Shown piece by piece: positions 5,198 through 9,729 of a stretch of DNA of 9,729 bases. Positions within the stretch are counted from its first letter, which is position 1. The number at the start of each line of letters is the position of its first letter. Under the pieces are notes generated by a model. It ran no database searches, had not been told where the DNA came from, and saw nothing but the letters and a program-made list of their open reading frames with translations. Source of the DNA: Oscillospiraceae bacterium (lineage in GTDB: Bacteria; Bacillota; Clostridia; Oscillospirales; Ruminococcaceae); assembly GCA_017394475.1 (NCBI GenBank), contig JAFPYQ010000370.1, forward strand, positions 1 to 9,729, read 5' to 3'. The position numbers were made by a program, and so were the translations under genes.

Positions 5198-6265
5198 ATG
5201 ATCATCCCGAAAAAGCTCAGAAAAGGCAGCAGAGTTGCCATAGTTTCCCTTTCATCAGGGATACTCGGTGAAAGCTTCTGCAGAACCCAGCTTGATCTTG
5301 GCATGAGGCGAATGAAGGAAATGGGACTCATCCCTGTCCTTATGCCCAATACTCTCAAAGGCACAGAATATCTTTCACAGCATCCCGGGGCACGGGCAGC
5401 CGATCTGAAAGCAGCATTCGCCGATGATGAGATCGACGGCATCTTAACCGCCATCGGCGGGGATGACACTTTCAGGCTCGCCCCCTTTCTGCTTGAAGAT
5501 GACACATTTGCGGATAATGTAAGACAGCATCCCAAGATATTCATGGGCTATTCCGACACCACAGTCGATCACCTTATGCTCTATAAGCTGGGACTTCAGA
5601 CATATTACGGCCCTGCATTCCTCACCTGCTTTGCAGAATACGCTCCCGAGATGCTGCCCTACACCAGGGCTGCCATCGAGAGCTTTTTTGAGGGGAATGA
5701 AATGACCGAGATCACAAGCAGCCCCGTATGGTACGAAGACAGGACTGACTTCTCTCCCCGGCAGGCAGGCACTCCCCGCAAGGAACACAGAGAAGAACAC
5801 GGATTTGAACTGTTGCAGGGAAAGGAAGGCTTTTCCGGCGAGCTCCTGGGCGGCTGCATCGAGAGCCTCAGCGATCTCCTCACCGGCGAGCGCTACCCCG
5901 AGGAGCTTGACATACAGAAAAAGTACCGCATTTTCCCGGATGTCGCCGAATGGAGAGGGAAGATACTTTTTATAGAGACCAGCGAGGAAAAGATGTCCCC
6001 GGAAAAATACGGACAGGCGCTGAAAACTTTGAGGGACTATGGGGTATTTGAAGTGATAAACGGCATCATCGCAGGCAAGCCCATGGATGAGCAATACTAC
6101 GAGGAATACAAGCAGATGATCCTCGATGTGACAGCCGACACCGACCTCCCCGTTCTGTACAATCTGAATTTCGGTCACGCATTCCCGAAAACAGTGCTGC
6201 CTTATGGAGCAAGGGTGGTGTGTTATCATGACAAGGTGGTTATCACGCCGTCAACCGCTCTGTGA
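5198..6265 (+). CDS. Peptidase S66 family (LD-carboxypeptidase / MccF-like)
   Basis: This cytoplasmic serine peptidase has 355 aa, typical of the longer MccF-like branch of S66. The N-terminal domain begins KKLRKGSRVAIVSLSS and carries IGGDDTFRL (86-94). The nucleophile elbow is GYSDTT with Ser119. In the C-terminal domain, Glu260 in KILFIETSEE and His327 in NFGHAFPK complete the expected Ser-Glu-His triad. LdcA members cut the L-D bond of muropeptides in peptidoglycan recycling. MccF members cleave aminoacyl-nucleotide antibiotics of the microcin C type and give self-immunity. A Trp in the segment SPVWYEDRTDF (175-185) resembles the MccF substrate loop, so that branch is somewhat more likely. 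ATG 5198 follows AAGGAG (5181-5186) by 11 nt. The ATG at 5191 is in another frame. It is the second gene after the STAS protein and stops with TGA just before a terminator. Confidence 0.9.
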   Translation: MIIPKKLRKGSRVAIVSLSSGILGESFCRTQLDLGMRRMKEMGLIPVLMPNTLKGTEYLSQHPGARAADLKAAFADDEIDGILTAIGGDDTFRLAPFLLEDDTFADNVRQHPKIFMGYSDTTVDHLMLYKLGLQTYYGPAFLTCFAEYAPEMLPYTRAAIESFFEGNEMTEITSSPVWYEDRTDFSPRQAGTPRKEHREEHGFELLQGKEGFSGELLGGCIESLSDLLTGERYPEELDIQKKYRIFPDVAEWRGKILFIETSEEKMSPEKYGQALKTLRDYGVFEVINGIIAGKPMDEQYYEEYKQMILDVTADTDLPVLYNLNFGHAFPKTVLPYGARVVCYHDKVVITPSTAL

Positions 6266-6285
6266 TATACCGGTATCTGAATATC

Positions 6286-6319
6286 AGAGTGGATGGATCA
6301 TGTTTCATCCGCTCTTTTT
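6286..6319 (+). terminator. Rho-independent terminator after the S66 peptidase
   Basis: AGAGTGGATG (6286-6295) pairs with CATCCGCTCT (6306-6315) over 10 positions, one being a G-U wobble. The loop is 10 nt and T residues follow to 6319. It lies 20 nt after the peptidase stop and ends the plus-strand unit that starts near 4794. Confidence 0.85.
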
Positions 6320-6378
6320 GTAGGATCGTTTGAACAGTATAAAAGCAGATCTGTCAGAAAAAACAAATCACCCGGATA

Positions 6379-6405
6379 CAAAAAAAGCTGTCCTTTCGGA
6401 CAGCT
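6379..6405 (-). terminator. Strong rho-independent terminator of the recJ-epimerase-DUF624 operon
   Basis: On the minus strand the 8-bp perfect stem AGCTGTCC/GGACAGCT closes a GAAA tetraloop (6394-6397) and is followed by seven T residues. It begins immediately after the DUF624 stop codon. Together with the plus-strand terminator 60 nt away it insulates two converging operons. Confidence 0.92.
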
Positions 6406-6406
6406 C

Positions 6407-7135
6407 TCACTTTATTACCTTGTTCCCCTTTTTCTTTTTGTAATGTGCCTTCGGGGCAGGCACGGACCTTGCTTCTGCAGAAGGGGCAGAGGGCGGGAGA
6501 TCGTCGTCGGGCACATCAGGCTCCAGCTCCTTGTTGTACTTCCTGAATATTACAAGGAAACGTACACCGAATATCAGCGCAAATGCCCCGTTGCCGATTA
6601 TGAGATAGATGTATGCCGCAATGGGATATTTCCAGCAGAGATAGGATATCCCGAAAAGTACCGCAAGGATGGGGATGGTGGTCGTCCAGTTCTGCAGGGA
6701 CATCAGGAATGCCGTCCTTATGGTATCCTTCACCTTGTTGTTGAAGACCGCCTGTACGGGGAAAACATACACCAGAGTCGCAGCATATATCAGAGCAAGT
6801 CCTATTCCCAGGGCATTGAATACCATGGAAAACTCGCTTTCGGAATGTGCCCAGAAATACAGGTCAGCCGCCAGCAGTGCGCCTATGGGCAGCATTATGA
6901 GGAAAATCGCTGTGGCCTGCTTGAAATTACTGCCGAAGGATCGGAAATAATCCTTGAAGGTCAGCGTGTTGCGGGAGCGCAGTATCTTGATAGCGCAGTC
7001 ATAAAGTGCTGTGGTGGATGCGCCTATGGTGAACACAGGCAGCGACGTCACCACCCACAAAAGCGACAGTATCAGCATATCCCCTATGACGGAGATGGCT
7101 TTGAAAACTGGATTGTCGTAATTAAAAAACTTCAT
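6407..7135 (-). CDS. DUF624 (YesL-like) membrane protein
   Basis: This 242-aa integral membrane protein has about five hydrophobic segments (near 14-37, 72-93, 107-128, 151-168 and 171-196). The hallmark SLPVFTIGASTTALYD (31-46) between the first membrane segment and a cytoplasmic loop identifies the DUF624/YesL family. The biochemical role of the family is not established. Members are frequently encoded beside LplB/YtcP-type sugar ABC transporters. Residues 200-242 form an odd tail, first acidic and Pro-rich, then very basic (HYKKKKGNKVIK). The start lies 21 nt after the TIM-barrel stop and lacks a clear ribosome site (only GGGA 8 nt upstream), so translation is probably coupled. It is the last gene of its operon, directly before a strong terminator. 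A transporter operon of the matching type lies about 3 kb away on the same strand. Confidence 0.88.
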   Translation of the reverse strand: MKFFNYDNPVFKAISVIGDMLILSLLWVVTSLPVFTIGASTTALYDCAIKILRSRNTLTFKDYFRSFGSNFKQATAIFLIMLPIGALLAADLYFWAHSESEFSMVFNALGIGLALIYAATLVYVFPVQAVFNNKVKDTIRTAFLMSLQNWTTTIPILAVLFGISYLCWKYPIAAYIYLIIGNGAFALIFGVRFLVIFRKYNKELEPDVPDDDLPPSAPSAEARSVPAPKAHYKKKKGNKVIK

Positions 7136-7156
7136 ATTACAGATCCCGGTCAGGAG

Positions 7157-7993
7157 TTAAATGCTGTCGTAGATGCCCTGGATATATTTCCTTGCAGCCT
7201 CAGCATTTTCAGGAGTGGTGTTTTCGAGAGTGACATGGATGTACGGCTTTCTTTTCTTTATAAAGCGCATTATCTCCGTGTAGTCCATCTCTCCCGTGCC
7301 TGCGGCGATGGAAACAAGCTCGTCCCCCTGCACCTTGTAGTCCTTTATGTGGACTACTGCTATATCATCGCCTAATAAATCCACCGTGCGGGCGAGGAGC
7401 CGGTCGCGTTCGGACAGGTTATCCACTGCAAGGAGGTTCACAGGGTCGAATATTATCTGCAAATTGGGAGAGTTTATGGTATCAAGGACTATCCTTGCCC
7501 GTTCGGGAGAATAGACGATGTGCTTGTAAACAGGCTCTATGGCAAGGATGACCCCCATTTTCTCCGCATATCCCACCACCGGGCGGAGATTTTTTATAAA
7601 TGTGGCAAGGGCCTCCTCGCTCCTGCATTCCGGTACAAATCTGTATTCGCTGTTGGGGGCACCCGTTTCAGTCCCCACCACGCCGCACCCCATGAGAGAG
7701 GCAAAGCGTATATGGGCGAGATATTTCCTGGTATTCTCTGCCAGCCGCTCCTTGTCGGGATCGGCAAGATTCAGGTAACAGCCCAGCACTGCGATATCAA
7801 TTTCATTTTCCGCAAACTGCTTTCTGAGGTACATGGCAAGCCCGGGAGTGAGAGCCGCAGGGTCGCCCGGAATGTCCTTGCAGGATTTGGAAAGAGCTAT
7901 ATGGGCGCATTTGAAGCCCCTGCTCTTTATTATCGGTAGTAGTTCTTCTACAGGGAGTTTCTCTCCGTCGTGTAATCTTATTCCTAACTGCAT
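7157..7993 (-). CDS. Sugar-phosphate isomerase/epimerase-like TIM-barrel protein (AP endonuclease 2 fold)
   Basis: This is a 278-aa member of the xylose isomerase-like TIM-barrel family (PF01261). Metal-binding positions expected at the C-terminal ends of the strands are visible: Glu153 (AIEPV), Asp183 (FDPVN), His215 (HIKD) and Glu257 (LEN). GTGEMDYTEI (232-241) is the common family signature before the last strands. Relatives act on ketoses and inositols or their acids, for example hydroxypyruvate isomerase, tagatose epimerase and IolE/IolI. The substrate cannot be assigned. Catalytic residues look complete, so an enzyme is likely. ATG 7993 is preceded by GGAG at 9 nt. It lies 30 nt after recJ and 21 nt before DUF624, so the three form one operon. 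The company of DUF624 favours a role in sugar breakdown. Confidence 0.85.
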   Translation of the reverse strand: MQLGIRLHDGEKLPVEELLPIIKSRGFKCAHIALSKSCKDIPGDPAALTPGLAMYLRKQFAENEIDIAVLGCYLNLADPDKERLAENTRKYLAHIRFASLMGCGVVGTETGAPNSEYRFVPECRSEEALATFIKNLRPVVGYAEKMGVILAIEPVYKHIVYSPERARIVLDTINSPNLQIIFDPVNLLAVDNLSERDRLLARTVDLLGDDIAVVHIKDYKVQGDELVSIAAGTGEMDYTEIMRFIKKRKPYIHVTLENTTPENAEAARKYIQGIYDSI

Positions 7994-8023
7994 ATCATAT
8001 CGCTCCGTGATCTGTGTGGACTA

Positions 8024-9729
8024 TCACACTGCTTTCGTCAGTTTTTTGTATGTGGGTGTAAGGGTAAGATCGGCCTTGCCCGTCACCTGCCTGCGCTCAA
8101 CGGTGTTGGCAAACCTGTCATAGCTGATGAGCCCTGCCTCGTCGAATATATCAAGGGCATTGAGCAGCATGCAGTAATTCACGTTCTCATCACCTAATGA
8201 AGAATACAGGTCGTGAGGGGTGCTCTTTCCCTTTATGTTGAGATATATCTTGCCCATGATCCCTCTGTCGGGGGTCATGCCTTTGAGCAGCCTTTCGTCT
8301 GTCAGCTCTCCGCGCCTGAACCTGTCATAGTAATCCTCGGCGTTTATCAGCTTTTCCTGCTTGATGCCCTTCCTGCGCATATCTATCACCCGCAGTCGGA
8401 TGCTCTTCCTGCCGTTCCATTCATTCACGCCGAGAGATGCGAGGATATTGAGCCTGTCGCCTTTTTTATACGGGAAATCCTCCGTACGCTGCCTGAATAT
8501 GGGGGCATCCAGTTTTGTGCCGTTCATATCAAGAGTAAGTCGGGTATGAGCCCCTTCAGACATTGGCATGATATCTGTCACTACGCAGTCCGGGAAAAGG
8601 AAAACAGGCTGCGGGTTCTGCTCCCCGAAGGGTTCAAGGATGCTCAGTCCCTCCACATTTTCCACTGAGATATCCGATGCAGTCAGATCAGCACACACGG
8701 GTATCTGCGTAACAGGGCGTTCGGGGAGGGATGCTGCATATTTTTCAAGTCCATCCATAAAGCCCTGCAGGTCCTTCTTCTCCAGTGAGAACCCGCCTGC
8801 CCCGGAATGTCCTCCCTTTTTGGTAAGGTGTTCGGAACAGAAAACCAAAGAATCGAACACATTGAAATCACCGCAGGACCTCGCAGAACCGCGGAGCTCT
8901 CCGTTTTCCTCCTCGGTCATGACGAATGCAGGCTTATCGAATATCTCCACAAGCCGCGCGGCTGCTATGCCTATCACGCCGTGATGCCATCCCTTTGAAA
9001 CGAATACCAGCACTCTGCGGTTTAGCATATACGGGTCATTATTCACCTGCTCGGCAATGTCCCGATATATTTCATCGGTGAGTGACTGTCTTTCGGCGTT
9101 GAGCTTCATGACCCTGTCAGCCATTTCCTCATCATCACGCATCAGCAGAGACAATGCCTCCGACGGGGATGCTATACGCCCTGCGGCATTTATCTTCGGC
9201 GCTATGCCGAAGGCAAGGGCTGTGGAATTTATCTCCTTTATGCCCGCTTTTTCTATGAGCTGTGCAAGCCCGGGGCGCTCGGTATTGGCAAGCCTTATCA
9301 TTCCATCCTGCACCAGGAGCCTGTTTTCTGCGGTAAGTGGCACCACATCGGCAACCGTTGCCACTGCGCACAGGTCGCCGTAGGTATCTATGGCAAAATC
9401 CATGGAATCGGGATCATCACCGCCCAGTTTCTGCTCCACTGCCGCCACAAGCTTCAAAGCCAGTCCGCAGCCGCAGTAATCCTCATACCCGCAGGTATCG
9501 TCCTTTCTGTGCGGGTCTACCACTGCTGCCGCACAGGGGAGCTCATCCCCGGGCTGGTGGTGATCCGTGACGATGAGCTCCATCCCCAGTTCCTTGCAGA
9601 GCTTCGCCTCATCTATGGCGGCGATGCCGTTATCTACGGTGATGATGAGCTCAACGCCCTTTTCATGGAGCTTTCTCACCGCATCGGGATTCATCCCGTA
9701 CCCTTCGGCACGCTCGTTTATATAGGGGA
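8024..9729 (-). CDS. recJ: Single-stranded-DNA-specific exonuclease RecJ, partial (5' end missing)
   Basis: This is the 5'-3' exonuclease of RecF-type recombination and mismatch repair. About 568 residues are visible and the frame is open to the right edge. The reading begins PYINERAEGYGMNPDAV, an internal RecJ motif. The first catalytic motif (DxDxxG type), normally about 100 residues in, is therefore outside the window. Counting from the internal Met at 9694: VDNG at 20-23, the DHH motif TDHHQ at 43-47, VATVADVVPL (111-120) with Asp116, NAAGRI (169-174), GWHHGVIGI (235-243), the DHHA1 motif GGHSGAGG (294-301) and the OB-fold motif EPFGEQNPQPVF (354-365). A further C-terminal region of about 110 residues follows, as in the longer Firmicutes RecJ proteins. 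It stops with TGA and is the upstream gene of the epimerase-DUF624 operon. Confidence 0.95.
   Translation of the reverse strand, partial: PYINERAEGYGMNPDAVRKLHEKGVELIITVDNGIAAIDEAKLCKELGMELIVTDHHQPGDELPCAAAVVDPHRKDDTCGYEDYCGCGLALKLVAAVEQKLGGDDPDSMDFAIDTYGDLCAVATVADVVPLTAENRLLVQDGMIRLANTERPGLAQLIEKAGIKEINSTALAFGIAPKINAAGRIASPSEALSLLMRDDEEMADRVMKLNAERQSLTDEIYRDIAEQVNNDPYMLNRRVLVFVSKGWHHGVIGIAAARLVEIFDKPAFVMTEEENGELRGSARSCGDFNVFDSLVFCSEHLTKKGGHSGAGGFSLEKKDLQGFMDGLEKYAASLPERPVTQIPVCADLTASDISVENVEGLSILEPFGEQNPQPVFLFPDCVVTDIMPMSEGAHTRLTLDMNGTKLDAPIFRQRTEDFPYKKGDRLNILASLGVNEWNGRKSIRLRVIDMRRKGIKQEKLINAEDYYDRFRRGELTDERLLKGMTPDRGIMGKIYLNIKGKSTPHDLYSSLGDENVNYCMLLNALDIFDEAGLISYDRFANTVERRQVTGKADLTLTPTYKKLTKAV

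Noticed and set aside
5444..6229. 261-codon open frame on the minus strand
   Set aside because: It is antisense to the S66 peptidase, which has a full set of catalytic motifs. It has no supporting ribosome site.
6293..7375. 360-codon open frame on the plus strand
   Set aside because: It runs across two terminators and opposite the DUF624 and TIM-barrel genes. Its translation is low-complexity and Cys/Tyr/Gly-rich, with no recognisable domain.
1..9729. CRISPR arrays, tRNA or rRNA genes, insertion sequences, phage genes
   Set aside because: I saw no spaced direct repeats, cloverleaf structures, transposase or integrase motifs, or terminal inverted repeats on either strand.

Overview
The window looks like a chromosomal segment from a Gram-positive gut or rumen Clostridia, most likely Ruminococcus or a close relative in the Oscillospiraceae. 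This is inferred from several things: an LplB/YtcP-type sugar ABC transporter with a Thr/Glu-rich lipoprotein, an Ala-rich surface protein with a TGN-type sorting signal and a KKRK tail, strong AGGAGG-type ribosome sites, and a Firmicutes-style RecJ with an extra C-terminal region. I see no mobile element, phage gene, tRNA, rRNA or CRISPR array.

Layout. (1) Positions 1-3483, minus strand: a CUT1 carbohydrate ABC transporter operon, read as LplB-like permease (unusually long, 504 aa), YtcP-like permease, then a solute-binding lipoprotein that runs off the left edge. A perfect palindrome, TGAAAACGTTTTCA, lies between a possible -10 box and the first gene and fits the CcpA/LacI-family operator consensus. 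No ATPase gene is present, so a shared MsmX-type ATPase is presumably used. (2) Positions 3703-4479, minus strand: a secreted, wall-anchored protein gene interrupted by one in-frame TAG (4009-4011). The sequence after the TAG continues in the same frame through the end of the predicted domain, an Ala/Glu/Pro linker, a TGN motif, a membrane segment and a basic tail. It has its own promoter, a structured leader and a terminator. (3) Positions 4480-4826: a divergent intergenic region with a promoter on each strand. (4) Positions 4827-6265, plus strand: a STAS-domain anti-sigma-factor antagonist and an S66 (LdcA/MccF-like) peptidase, apparently one transcript from a consensus promoter to a terminator at 6286-6319. 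(5) Positions 6379-9729, minus strand: an operon reading recJ (5' end outside the window), a sugar-phosphate isomerase/epimerase-like TIM barrel and a DUF624/YesL-like membrane protein, ending in a strong GAAA-tetraloop terminator.

How they fit together. The transporter would import an oligosaccharide under sugar-responsive control. DUF624 proteins and TIM-barrel isomerases are often found beside such transporters, so the right-hand operon may have a link to sugar metabolism even though it begins with a DNA-repair nuclease. The STAS protein suggests a partner-switching regulator whose kinase and sigma factor lie elsewhere. The clearest anomaly is the in-frame amber codon. None of the seven other intact genes whose stop is visible ends in TAG, so a simple nonsense mutation, readthrough or codon reassignment cannot be told apart from this window alone. 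I found no complete new system. The rest is recognisable housekeeping and carbohydrate-uptake content.
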